Below are positions 21,512 to 33,400 of a stretch of DNA of 64,000 nucleotides, piece by piece; positions within the stretch are counted from its first letter, which is position 1; each line of letters begins with the position of its first letter. The notes beneath the pieces were generated by a model that searched no databases, was not told the DNA's origin, and saw only the letters and a program-made list of their open reading frames with translations. The stretch comes from Mercenaria mercenaria (lineage: Eukaryota; Mollusca; Bivalvia; Venerida; Veneridae). The stretch covers positions 83,617,001-83,681,000 of the forward strand of contig NC_069366.1 in assembly GCF_021730395.1 (NCBI RefSeq). The letters run 5' to 3'. Position numbers and translations under genes: made by a program.

Positions 21512-23930
21512 AACAACAACAACAACAACAACAACATTTATTAGCATAATCGACATATATATGCCTTTGGCTAATGAACAGTATACAGTTCTTTCAAATC
21601 ATGCGTATAAATAATTTGTAATCAAGATTTCAAACCCTTAACAAATAAATTTCCTTCAAATATTTACATATATTCCATTGTCAAACATTTTCAGATTTGG
21701 CCACGATGTTTTTGGCAAATATTTTGAACGTAAGTTTTTATATTTAGGACAAGTCAATAACACATGATACTCAGATTCTATAACATTTAAATTACAATTT
21801 TGACATATTCTTTGATCCCTAGCTATACCACTATACCTTCCAGTTTCAATAGCTAAGCAATGTGAAGACATTCTAAAACAACTGAGTAATTTTCTTAAGT
21901 AATCATTATCAACATTTGTGAGATATGGTTCAAACATAAACAGCGTTTTAAATCTTGAATAATATTCTAGTTTTGGCATGTTTGTAATACTACCATGCCA
22001 TTCCTGTATAAACTGGTCTCTTAACCGTTTTTGTAGCATTGGAAAATAGTTAATATTTGGCGCTATATGGTTCCATAAATATCCATATCCTAATTGTTCT
22101 AAAAGAGTTTTAACATATTTGGGCCAGTTTGTACATCGGGGAGAATTGACATTGTTACATTGGTCTCTAAAAATATCAGTCATGATAGAATCTGGATTAT
22201 TTACAAGCTTTAACCAATATTTTAGAACTCTCTCTTTACACAGTATTGAGAGAGGATACCTTCCAAGTTCCCCCAACACTGCCATATTTGGGGTTTGCAT
22301 TTTTACACCGAGTATCCTTTTACAAAATTTCATATGAATTCTATCTAAGCAACTTGTATCGTATACGCCCCATACTTCAGCACAATATAATAAAATTGGT
22401 TCAACCATACGATCAAAGAGTGTCAATTTAGTCTTAACATCAAATTTTAACCTAGAAAATAGTGAATATAGACCATTAACAGCTTTAAGTGCTTGATCAG
22501 ACAGTGCCTTAATAGCTTCAGATAAAGCTCCATTACAATTAAATTTCATACCAAGATAGCAAAAAGAGTTCACAGTTTCCACTGGTGCATCATTAATGTA
22601 CCATTGAAAATCAATATTCTGTTTTCTTTTTCTAAAAATACATATTTTCGTTTTATCAATATTTATCTTAAGCCCCCATTTAACAGAGTAAATATACAAG
22701 CTATCTAGCTGTGCCTGGAGACTCTTCTGGTCGGTAGTAAATAGTACCATATCGTCTGCAAACATCAACAAATAAATAGAAAGCTGTTGCAAGTCGTACT
22801 CTGTTAATGAGTTAAAATCAAGGTTTGCTGTGACGTCATTTACGAAGAGTATAAAAAGTATTGGCGAGAGTGGTTCCCCTTGTTTTAAGCCAAGCGAAAC
22901 CTCGAAAAAATCTGAAACATTTGAAAAAACCTTAACACAAGCTGATACATGTTTGTATATTGACTGAAGCATTCTAACCATTTTACTACTGATACCTATT
23001 TCAAATAATTTAAACCATAGGGCATTCCTATTAACTGTATCGAACGCCTTTTCATAATCTATAAAAGCACAGTACAACGATCTATTCATAGAAATAATCT
23101 TTTGTATAATACTATGAAGAATAAAAACACAATCAGAAGTACTTCTGTTATTTCGAAAACCAAATTGCATATCAGTAAAAGCATTTTGGTGTTCACACCA
23201 TTTATTCAATCTGTTTCTTAATAACAAAGAAAAAATCTTGGCCATAGTACTTATCAGTGATATTCCTCTGTAATTAGAAGGATCAGATTTATCCCCCTTT
23301 TTATGTAGTGGGACAATTATTCCTTTTGTCCATGATATGGGATATACTCCATCATGATAAATTTTATTAAAAATTTTAACCAAATATGGTGTTATAAATT
23401 GTTTGGCATCTATAAAAAAATCTGCAACAACAAGATCACATCCTGGAGATTTATTCCTACTTAAAGAAGATATGGTTTTGCTTACTTCTTGTACGTCAAA
23501 AGGCTTATCTAAACAATCAATATCAACAGATCGATCCCTTTCGTTTATTATTTGTACATTATCTGAAATAAAACTACTTTCAACAGGTGTATTTAGAATT
23601 TTAGAAAAATGATTTCTAAATAATGAAACATCAACATCGGAATTACTTGTTTTACTTGAATTTCTATACTTGTTTATCTTTTTCCAAAACATTTTCGGTG
23701 ATTTGCGACTAAGTTCAGAAATGTTGCGCTTTTCCTTTGCAAAAAAGTTGTACTTGGCTTTACGTTTTACATCACAATAATATTTACGACTCTGCAGAAA
23801 TTCGACAATATTTTCAGAATTTCCACACCTCTTTACTTTCCTTTTGTTATCTAAAAATAAATTTTTAGCCAAAGTTTGAGATACTGATACAAAGGAATAT
23901 TTCAATATTTCATAAAATTCTACAGTTATA
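21512..23930 (-). mobile_element. 5'-truncated LINE (non-LTR retrotransposon)
   Basis: The minus-strand element comprises a 749-codon RT ORF, a 3' untranslated part of about 120 bp and a (GTT)n tail at 21512-21534. The endonuclease-coding part is absent, so the insertion is probably 5'-truncated near 23930. No target-site duplication could be identified. The open frame suggests a young insertion. It contributes to the long spacer between genes B and C. Confidence 0.8.
21656..23905 (-). CDS. LINE reverse transcriptase, 749 aa, endonuclease part missing
   Basis: Non-LTR reverse transcriptase. Visible motifs: NYRGISLIST (about residues 211-220), FGFRNNRST (248-256), FIDYEKAFD with the first catalytic Asp (281-289), KQGEPLSP (341-348), FADD with the catalytic Asp pair (382-385), then LKINIDKTK, a thumb/connector region with YCAEVWG and a C-terminal CCHC-like knuckle (CQNC...H...C, about 701-722). 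No apurinic endonuclease domain precedes it. The first Met of the ORF is probably internal to the original ORF2. The clade (Jockey-, I- or CR1-related) cannot be fixed by eye. Confidence 0.9.
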   Translation of the reverse strand: MKYSFVSVSQTLAKNLFLDNKRKVKRCGNSENIVEFLQSRKYYCDVKRKAKYNFFAKEKRNISELSRKSPKMFWKKINKYRNSSKTSNSDVDVSLFRNHFSKILNTPVESSFISDNVQIINERDRSVDIDCLDKPFDVQEVSKTISSLSRNKSPGCDLVVADFFIDAKQFITPYLVKIFNKIYHDGVYPISWTKGIIVPLHKKGDKSDPSNYRGISLISTMAKIFSLLLRNRLNKWCEHQNAFTDMQFGFRNNRSTSDCVFILHSIIQKIISMNRSLYCAFIDYEKAFDTVNRNALWFKLFEIGISSKMVRMLQSIYKHVSACVKVFSNVSDFFEVSLGLKQGEPLSPILFILFVNDVTANLDFNSLTEYDLQQLSIYLLMFADDMVLFTTDQKSLQAQLDSLYIYSVKWGLKINIDKTKICIFRKRKQNIDFQWYINDAPVETVNSFCYLGMKFNCNGALSEAIKALSDQALKAVNGLYSLFSRLKFDVKTKLTLFDRMVEPILLYCAEVWGVYDTSCLDRIHMKFCKRILGVKMQTPNMAVLGELGRYPLSILCKERVLKYWLKLVNNPDSIMTDIFRDQCNNVNSPRCTNWPKYVKTLLEQLGYGYLWNHIAPNINYFPMLQKRLRDQFIQEWHGSITNMPKLEYYSRFKTLFMFEPYLTNVDNDYLRKLLSCFRMSSHCLAIETGRYSGIARDQRICQNCNLNVIESEYHVLLTCPKYKNLRSKYLPKTSWPNLKMFDNGIYVNI

Positions 23931-25200
23931 CCTTAAAATAATCAATGTCTGTACTTATTGTGTGTCTGTCGTTGTGTTGCTACTCAATTGGGTAAATTTG
24001 AGATGAGAGCGTGTTGTTAGTGAATGGTTTACCTTCATGGTGTAGAGATAGACCATCAAATTTTCAGCGATAGAAATAAAGTCTAAAAATTAATTTCTAG
24101 GTCATTGAATTTACTCAAAATGATTTTACAAATGTGAAATATATGATAGTTTTGTTAATATCAATTACATAAGTTTTAATATTTAATTTAAAGTTGTGAC
24201 CTGCAAAGAACGACAACTCATGTCTTAGCTATTAGTTTACTTCCCTTGCAATGAACGGTTTAAGATACGATATCATACCTTTTTGCACAAAAACATTCAG
24301 GATTTAGTCATATGTGTTTAATTTACCTTTTAAAACCTGCTTCATGTGATTTTGTCAGCTTACTTATGGTAAAATAACTTTTAACAAACCGATAAAAAAT
24401 GAAAGTATTTCATAGTGCAGATAATACAGTTTTACTTGTATCAAAATGACAATCTCTATTTCCTATACATACATGTACATGGTGTTTAAAAAAAGGAGAT
24501 TGCCATTAACGAATTTCAATCAAACTCAGACCTTACCTAATATAATCACTTTTAGTATCAGTAGTAAATGACTCATAAGGTTCACGGACAACTAATTTTC
24601 TCTGCTACAGTATAATATAATTAGGCCTAAAACAATTGTTTGTTTTCAGTAACATGCTAAAAATTAGGGTATGTAGGTTGGCTTTTTTTTCGATTCTTTT
24701 TATTCATTGGGACTTTCGGAAATTATATTTGTGTGAAAAAAAATGAATACAGATAAGGGGGTTATGCCTTTGGAGCATCATTAAGTTGATTTCGAACGAC
24801 ACTGGCCATGTTTAAAGCATAAAAAGTGCAATTTTACAGTGTTTTGTTAAAAAAAGTTGAAAAAACTCTCCGAGGCCATAAAACATTTAGGGTCGGGCCA
24901 AACATTATGATACTATATATACAATATGTTATAACACAACACTTTGATTATAATTTGCATATAGAAAAATTCACAGTTGTTGATTGCTTAAAACTGCTAT
25001 AAATAAAAAAGTATTTAATTTCAATCTTGATAACATTTCATTTTAAAAATGGTGGTAAAGTATTAGAAAAGGGAAGAAATTATCATGTTAAAAGGAAGAT
25101 ATTCTGAAGAAAATACAAAAACACTTTTTTAATTGTGTCCATATCACCATGAACTTATATAAAATATTTTACAGACTCCACATCAAACATGAGCTTGTAT
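23931..25200. other. No gene seen
   Basis: AT-rich sequence with short chance ORFs only. The 24650-24910 stretch has the feel of an old dispersed repeat but no second copy is present in the window. Confidence 0.45.
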
Positions 25201-25229
25201 AAAAATATTTTACAGACTGGACAGGAAAA

Positions 25230-26330
25230 GATCAATGTTGATTTTGAACCTTCAGTTGAGACCTTGGCCTTTGAGCTATGGGACTAGGTACTGCACATGA
25301 CACATTATCTTATTAAGGGGAACAATTGTGTCAAGTAATATTAAAATCCCTTACTTGTTGGTAAAGGTATGGACCAGAAAGGAAAGAAAACCTATTAACT
25401 TTGACTTCCTACTGTGACCTTGACCTTTGAGTTAGGGATAAGGTTGTTGCGTAAGACAAGATGTCTCATGATGGAAAGCATTTGTGCCAAGTCATATCAA
25501 ACTCCCTTACTGAATTATAAGTTATGGACGTACTAGAATTGACCTTTGACCTCAAAAATGTGACCTTGATCTATGAGCTAGAGGTCTGGTTGTTGTAACA
25601 TGTCGCCTTATTATGGAGTACATTTGTGCCAAGTAATATAAAAATCCCTCTAAGGATTGCTGAGTTGCAGACCGGATAAAACAATGGCCCTGTTGGCATC
25701 TGACCTCCAAGTGTGACATTGACCTTTGAGCTAAGGGTCCGGGTTTTGCACATGGCATATCGTCTTATAGAGAAGAATATAAGTGCCAACTAATATTCAA
25801 ATCCTGTTTCGTATTACAAAGTTATGGACCGAACAGGAAACACCCATATTGACATTTGATCTCCAAGTGTGACATTGATCTTTGAGCTAGGGTTCTGGGT
25901 GTTGCGCATGTCATGTCGTCTGATTATGGGGAACATTTATGCCAAGTAATATTGTAACCCCTTGATGGATGACAGAGTTCTGGGCCGGACACGAAACATT
26001 CCCTGTTCATACCATGAGAACAAGTCCGGCAGTTGTGCAGGACTGGAGTACATTTGTGTCAAGTAATACTTAAATCCCTTCATCGATTGTTGTGTTACAG
26101 ACCGGACAGAAAAAAAACTTTCCTGACCTCAAAGTGTGACTTTGAGCTAGGGTTCAGTGTTTTGCGCATGACAAGTCGTCTCATCATGGAAAAATATTTG
26201 TGCTAAGTTATATTAAAATCCCTTGATGAATGACAGAGTTATCAACCGGACATGAAATTGCTGGCTGAAGGAATGACGGTCGGACGGACAGATGGCCGGA
26301 ATGACGACAGAAAAGCGCAATCCTATATCC
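25230..26330. repeat. Tandem array, unit about 155 bp, six diverged units
   Basis: Each unit contains GTGACCTTGACCTTTGAGCT, a Thr/Val-like CATGTCGTCT block, GTGCCAAGTAATAT and a GACCGGACAGGAAA block. The TTTGAGCTA landmark recurs at about 25270, 25431, 25574, 25727, 25881 and 26143. The end carries GGTCGGACGGACAGATGG, as in other dispersed repeats here. No conserved ORF. Confidence 0.75.
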
Positions 26331-26533
26331 CCAGAGACTGTTTTTCAACCAGTAGGAGATTAATAAAAGCCTAAGGTCACCATGATCCAGAGACAATATT
26401 TACGACTTTTACGCATTGTTAGGTAAACCAATGTCACAAGTGATAAGTTAATTGCCTTTGGTTAGGACATTGTCCCTATTGCCCAGATTTAAAAGGTCAG
26501 AGGTTGATTTGAAATGGTTTTCAATCACTGAAT

Positions 26534-26730
26534 AAGCCGCACCAAGAGAAAACTTATACAGTGCATTTGCGACCAACATGGATCCAGACCAGTCTACGCA
26601 TCCGCGCAGTCAGGACCCATGCTATTCGCTAAAGGTTTCTGTAATTGCAATAGGCTTTGAAAGTGAACAACATGGATCCTGACCAGACTGGTCGCAAACG
26701 CATTATGTTTGTTTTTTCATGGTGCGTCTC
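26534..26730. mobile_element. MITE family 1, copy 4 (diverged)
   Basis: AGCCGCACCAAGAGAAAACT at the left; the right arm ends TTTTTTCATGGTGCGTCTC. The inner arms carry small losses. Confidence 0.8.
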
Positions 26731-27104
26731 AAATGTCTAATGCTTTTAGCCTACTGCCAGCTTACGTCCTAGGAGGTAAAACTGGTGTCAGTAGATTATC
26801 CTGTTTACAAATGTACAATGTACAAATATAACAAAAGTACAAAATATTTAATAGGAAAAAGGTAAAACCCAAGTTTATCTAACTTTAATACCACGGTTTG
26901 TTTAAGGAAGCTATTGTTGATTAGTGAAAGCCGTAAAAAACAGCCAGTAACGTAAATCAAAAAATTTTGATAAAGGTTCACCTACCCAAAAATGTCAAAA
27001 GTGTTGCAGTGCAAGAGAATCCGATTTATAAATAATGTATAATGTACCCTATATATGTACAGATACAGTCATTAGGCATTTTGGACCATTAAGGCATTCA
27101 AGAA

Positions 27105-27245
27105 CTTTTATTTATGTTAAAATTACTTCACTGTTTCCTATGGACAAAATCCACTTACTTCACTCTTTCCTACAAAATCCACTTACTTCACTATTTTCTA
27201 TAGACAAAATCCACTTACTTCACTGTTTCCTATGGACAAAATCCA
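27105..27245 (-). repeat. Minisatellite made of the gene C stop-codon end, plus poly(A) signal
   Basis: On the minus strand the last codons and stop of gene C (GGATTTTGTCCATAGGAAAC) are followed by AGTGAAGTAAGT and then repeated: four copies of a roughly 31-bp unit in all, the last running into an AATAAA at about 27111-27116. Three downstream copies therefore lie in the 3' untranslated region. Confidence 0.8.
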
Positions 27246-27405
27246 CAAGATTTACTACATCGCTTTTGAGCAAGGGCGTAACCGGCGCCAGCAGAAGGGT
27301 TACAATATCCGTAATTCATCATATCTACACAGGTAAAGTTTGGGTCATCTAAATCCACGCAAGGTTGGGTTGTCGTCTGTGTTAGGCTGACATTGACCAT
27401 AGCAG
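27230..27405 (-). CDS. Gene C exon 6: ShKT domain and stop
   Basis: MVNVSLTQTTTQP, CVDLDD, CVDMMNYGYC, GYALAQKRCSKSCGFCP then stop. Six cysteines in ShKT spacing, identical in exon length (176 nt) to genes B and D. Confidence 0.88.
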
Positions 27406-30400
27406 CTGTATGTATTGATATTTTACGTTAAAAGATAACAATATCTAGGGCATAAAGTATCCAACATAAACTGTCATCCACATATCGACCATGAAACAAT
27501 ATAGAAGCTGTCAGTGTGAGGGAGTTTTGAAAGTGGAATAAAACTTTTCTTGTAATAGACTGTAAAATATTTAACTTTTTTTTGAGACTTAAAAATTCTG
27601 GAAAGGGGGATGGGAATAAGTTACTGTGTTTTTAGCTGATGAAGTACACGGGTTTAGTTACTGTGATCGCTCACGGTCCGTCGTCCGTCCGTCCGTTCGT
27701 CTACATTTGTTTTCAGACGACATCTTCTTTAAAATCATGTGGTGGAAGTTTATTAAACTTCCCCTAAAACCACGTGGTGGAAGTTTATGAATGTGACTTG
27801 AGTAGTCTTTGATTTAACATAGGGGCCGTCAGCGCTGAAAATATAAAACGACATCTGTCGTTAAAAAGTATTCTTGTATGGAACTACATTTGTACTGACT
27901 CAATATCAAAATTCTTTTACACAAATGATCCTTGTGTGATCCGATCCTCTACTACGATTTTTTTTCAAACAAAACCAAATTAAACCAATTCATCAATAAG
28001 AACATGGCCGCCATAGGGCATGATCACTTTTCCCTTTATGTATATTTGAAAACTTAAAAGTTCATCTTGTCAGAAAAAGCAGGCCCAATTTTAAAATAAT
28101 TCTACACAAATGGTCATTGTCTGACCAAATACTAAGATCTTTCAAATTATACCGATTTGTTAAAAACATGGCGTGATTACTTTTCCCGTTATATATATAT
28201 ACATAAAGGGAAAAGTGATCATATATATATATTGAAAACTTTAAAACTCAGAAAGAGCACACCTAGTTCCATAACAATTTTACACGAATGTTCCTTTGGT
28301 GACCCTTAACGAAGACTGTTCAAATCATTCTGATTCGTCGTTGAAAATGGTCGCCAGGGGCTGTAACTCCTTTTCCCTATATATATGTAGTGGCAACTTT
28401 AAAAAATCTCCCGGTCAGAAACTGCTGGCCCGATTGTAAAATAATTTGTCTGTCTGTCTGTATGTATGTCTGTCTATCACAAATTTTGTCCACGCAACTC
28501 TTCCGACACCACTAAACGGACCACAACATTGATCATTGCCAAGCGTAGTTATACATATTGTTTGATGATTTTAAGCGGAGTTATGGCCCTTAATTCATCA
28601 AATCTTATGATGTTTGGCGTCTATTCGTTTTATTTGACAAATTCTATGGATTTTTAGCAACTTTTCTATACCTTTGGGTAGATTTCCACCAAGTCTTACA
28701 GGAGTTATCAGTACCAAGCTTAGTTATACATGTAATCGGCATGTTACAGTTCAATGATTTAAGTAGAGTTATGGCCCTTGTTTCGTCTTATTTTACAGTG
28801 TTTACACTGTTCACTGAATACAGTGAATTTCACCAAACCTCACAAGTGATTAGTGTGAAGCATAGTTGTGCATATTATTGTCACGTCCTGACTAAATTCC
28901 TGAAACCATGACCGTTGATTTGTCAAATTATTTCATCTTTGCTATTCTCTGATGCCACTGGTTGGAATGCCAACAAACTTCACAGGGGTTACCACTGCTA
29001 AGCCTAGTTGAATATAGTTGGCATGTTATAGTGCAGTGATTTCCACTGAACTGGCCCTTAATTTATGACATTTTACCATTTTTGCATGGTAAACGGTGGG
29101 AGACATACGTTTTTCGTAAAAAACATGCTAGTTTTAGACCATGTTGTCAATAACCGAAGATGAAGGTACCTCAGGACTTTATTGACTGTGTTTTGTACAA
29201 AACAGATGGCAAAGCTTTTAATCATCTTTTGCATACACAGTTATTTCTTTCAAACAAACTAATCCTAGAATTCATTGAATCGCTTAATGTTACATTCAGC
29301 TTACAGTAAGAGAGAAATGCAATCATTTTCTAAATCCGTAAAAATGACTTAAAGTAAATAAAATTTGACGATACAAATTCAGAGCAAAAGCTTACTTTGT
29401 GGGACCAATACAGTTGTCGCTGTAACTGAGGCAGGAGCATGGGTTGTTGGTTGTGGTGATGTTGTAGGAAATGGTGTAGTTGTTAAGAACTGAGCTGGAA
29501 ACAAAAATACCGAGATTAATGCTATTCTTTTAACTTATGCAACAATTAACAGTAAATGAGCCGCACCATGAGAAAACCAACATAGTGTTTTTGAGACCAG
29601 CATGGATCAAAACCAGCCTGCGCTTTCAAAGCCTATTGCAATTAGAGAAACCGTTAGCAAACAGCATGGATCCTGACCAGACTGCGCGGATGCGCAGGCT
29701 GCTCTGGATCCATGCTGGTCGCAAAGGCACTATGTTGGTTTTCTCATGGCGCGGCTCAAATGCAAAATCTGCAGTGTGCCTGTTTGTGGAAGTTGTACTT
29801 TACTTGCATGATTCTCGCCAAACTATATTTAATATTAAAACTAGAAATTCTCCGCATGATCTTTACAGCCAAGAAAAAATACTGTTTGTCTTGATAACCA
29901 TGTAATGAGGTAGTATATTAAATTTATTGATTAAAATAATGTTGAGGTTGTTTTGGAAACGGTTTTTTTATTCTCAGAAAAATGCTGTAAATAAGTCACT
30001 TTGAGAATTATATAATTAAGATAAAATTACTGACCGCATCCACTTTTTTGACAGTCTGTGCTATCACAACATTCCTTGCAAAGCAGCTGGCCCAAGTTGT
30101 GACCATGTTGATTTTGATGGTGGTTGTTACAGTCCTGAAAAGGGAAATACTTTTGAGTTTTTTTCTAAAGTCTCTTCAGAATTGTTTCAGCTTGCATATA
30201 AATGTTGTTTACATAATGTGATATTATAAACCTAAAATACATATATAAATAATATTAAAGAGTCTATGCGATAATGGAATTGAAATTATACTATAAATTC
30301 TGTGAATTAATGGATCGGGATGAATAAAGTACTACTGTCCGAGTGTATGGCGAACATGATATCGTTTTATTTTAAATTAATGAGTTCGATAAATTCAGAA

Positions 30401-33400
30401 TAAATCAGAAAAAAATGAGTTGATCTACGTTTGTTTTCAGCTGGTCTCTTTTTAAAATATAACTTGTTTTAGTATATTTAGATGAAATACATAATAAAAG
30501 AATAAATATTATAAGAATCTTTCACTAGTTGCGGGTTAAGATGGGAATATCCGACACTCGGGTAACTGTTTAGGCGGTAACGAGGGTCCTGCTGAGTTAC
30601 CGCCTATACAGTTACCCGAGTGCCGGATATTTCCATCTTTACCCGCTGCCAGTGATTGATTCTTTTTCTTGCATACCTTATTCTTCAATTTGTAGAAGAT
30701 ATAAAGAAAACGATATATTATAGTATATGGTAGCGTATGAATTTACACATTCATTCATAAATTATAGCAAGTGAGTCATTTTACACCCCTGTGTGTAAGA
30801 CGAGTTTTTCTAGCACCCGAAAAGCACGGGAAAATCCTGTCCGGCCTGCAAGAAGAATAAATATAATCAAATCTTTATGTTAGGATGAAGCATACAGAGT
30901 AAGATTACTTACATCCGGATGTCCGCAGCGATATCTAAACATGTTATGTCCATTTTTGAGATACACTTCAGTTACACATGGCTGCAATCAAATTTCATAT
31001 CCTTTATTGTATACTTAAATAAATTCTGCAAACCATACGACTTGTATTTCACAAGTAAATACGAATAAGCTGGAAAACATATTATACTTTAAGTCCTGTA
31101 TATTTTGTATTTTGCTAGACTTCTTTCATTAATCTGATACAGTTCTGTAACGAGTTTATACAAAACCCATTCAGTTCTATTTTAACATCGATAAATCTTG
31201 AAGAGTTCTTTCAATGTTAATTACGACAGACAAAAATGTGGAGGTATATAATAAACGGGTCATTACAATAGAAGGTTAATCTTGGATATTGTATTCGGCT
31301 CTTGTGGATTATCCTTGCCGAATCACACTTGGGGCTCGCTCATCCCAATAGATTCGACAAGGAAAATTCAACTCCAGCCGAATACAGCATCCCAAATCAA
31401 GCTGCTTTAAAAAAAATCCCTTGATACATTGTCTTGAGGCTTAAGATTGGATTTACCCCTATGTGCCGTTTGGCGGACTTAGAAGTTCTCCTCGTAGTTG
31501 GAATCGGTGTCCTTTTAGTTCGTTGTACATCGGAATCATTAACTATATTCAGTGGTTAGGTTTGTTATAGGTCATCTTTATTCAGAGCAGACTTGAACAA
31601 ACTAGTGTTTTGTATAAACTTGCTTGCTTGCATTTTAAGTTTCCAAAATTACTCTTTACAGATTTTATTTATAAGAAAATGAGGTTTTTGAAACCGTAAC
31701 ATCAGTTTAAAGCACGGCCAAACTAAGCGTATTATCTGTGCTAAAAGATGCTAAAAGAATTTTAAACTTAAACGAGCAATCAGAATTCTTTTCCAAAACT
31801 ATTGCTTTTGTAGTAAATGTATACACTAAATAATCATTAAACACTGTTGTAGGCCATACACTTCAGGTTGGATGGCAAAATATTTTCTAACACATGCAAA
31901 CTTGAATTCTTCAAACAGCTAAGTATGATCTTTCTAATTTGATTGTATCTATATATATTAATGGCTAATACGTACCCTCAAAGACGGAACACTAGTGAAA
32001 ATGACATGGTAGTGGCAAATACAGGCAGCTTACGTGTGACAGTGACAGTTTTAAGGTTCGTCAAAAGTGTTTGGAGACCACCCCTCCAGTGAATGTCGAT
32101 TTTGGAAAGTTATAGCTCATAGACAACTACTATTTATAGAAAATATACTGAATTGTTCAGAGGAATTACGAATAATATATACAACGGTAAGATTCTCTTG
32201 GACTTTGTATTTTGTCTAATATATGATGTACTTCGACTGTCAACGTTCAATTTTGTAGAAAATATCAAACTTCCTTTTCAAAAAGTATTTTTCTTTAACT
32301 TTGTTTTAGTTATGTGTGTTACATATTTATCTAGGTGCTTCCTTCCAGTAATGAAATATGGCTTACTTATATATTTTCTTAAACATAGCAGTATTTTGTC
32401 ATTTTGTCAGCTCTTCTTTCACTATTGTATGGATTTCAACTACATTCGGCTGAAAGCATCCTTCAGTAGTAAGGATGCAAATTTTTATAGTTCTAAATGA
32501 TTGCCTGACACCTTAGGGACGGCGGAGAGGGACCCTTGAAATAATGTAACGATTTTAATTTAAATAGCTTCTTGTCTATAGCTCCTTTCTGTATTCCAAT
32601 AAAATTTCACTGGAACATCCACGATTAGAAGGGAAAAGGTAGCCCTAGCGCAATTGGACCAGAGGTTGGGCTCTTATATAACTAGCATCTTTTTGCTTAT
32701 TTCCTTAAAATGTTTTCTTTCAAGAACTACTTAGTGGACACGACAACATTCAAATAGAATCGTCTTTTAGTGGTAGGAATTTGAATTGTAGAAATACAAG
32801 ATATGATCCCTAGGGGCTTGAGGACAGGGCTCTTTATATGCAATATGGATTTTCTTTAAATGAAGCTTCTGTAGTATTGTGAAGTTAAAATGGTTCAAAT
32901 GATGGTGGTCATGACCACTTGGGACCCTTACTTTGCAATAAGAATTACCCTTGACCTATTTTGTTCTTCAGAACTATTTTATGGAATAACACATTAGAAG
33001 CACCCTGAAGTAATATGAATTGGACCTTTGCTAAATATTATCCTGACAACTTAGGTTTTCAGAGGGCGTAACCCTGATATCTTAATAGTTATCTCCTTTT
33101 AACACCTTATTCTCCAAAATTTCTTGGTGCAATTCAAACAAAGTTTCCGGAAACGCCCTCAAACTATAGAAAGTAAATTACTAAGAAAGATGAACCAGTC
33201 ACAGTTTAGGTCACAAATCAAGAACGGAAGCTTGGGTATAATAAGGAGTCTTCTTTAAACAATTGTCTCAAAATACTTGAATGAGTTCAATCAAACTTCA
33301 CTGGAAGCATTCACATTCTCTGTTTGTAGGAATTCACACTTGTGCAAATCATTGCCCTGATCTAATTCTTAATTAATATATCTAATTAAAGTGAAAGCTT

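Noticed and set aside
32153-32500. 115-codon ORF
   Set aside because: Lies across a dispersed repeat; its counterpart at 42410-42790 does not keep the frame.
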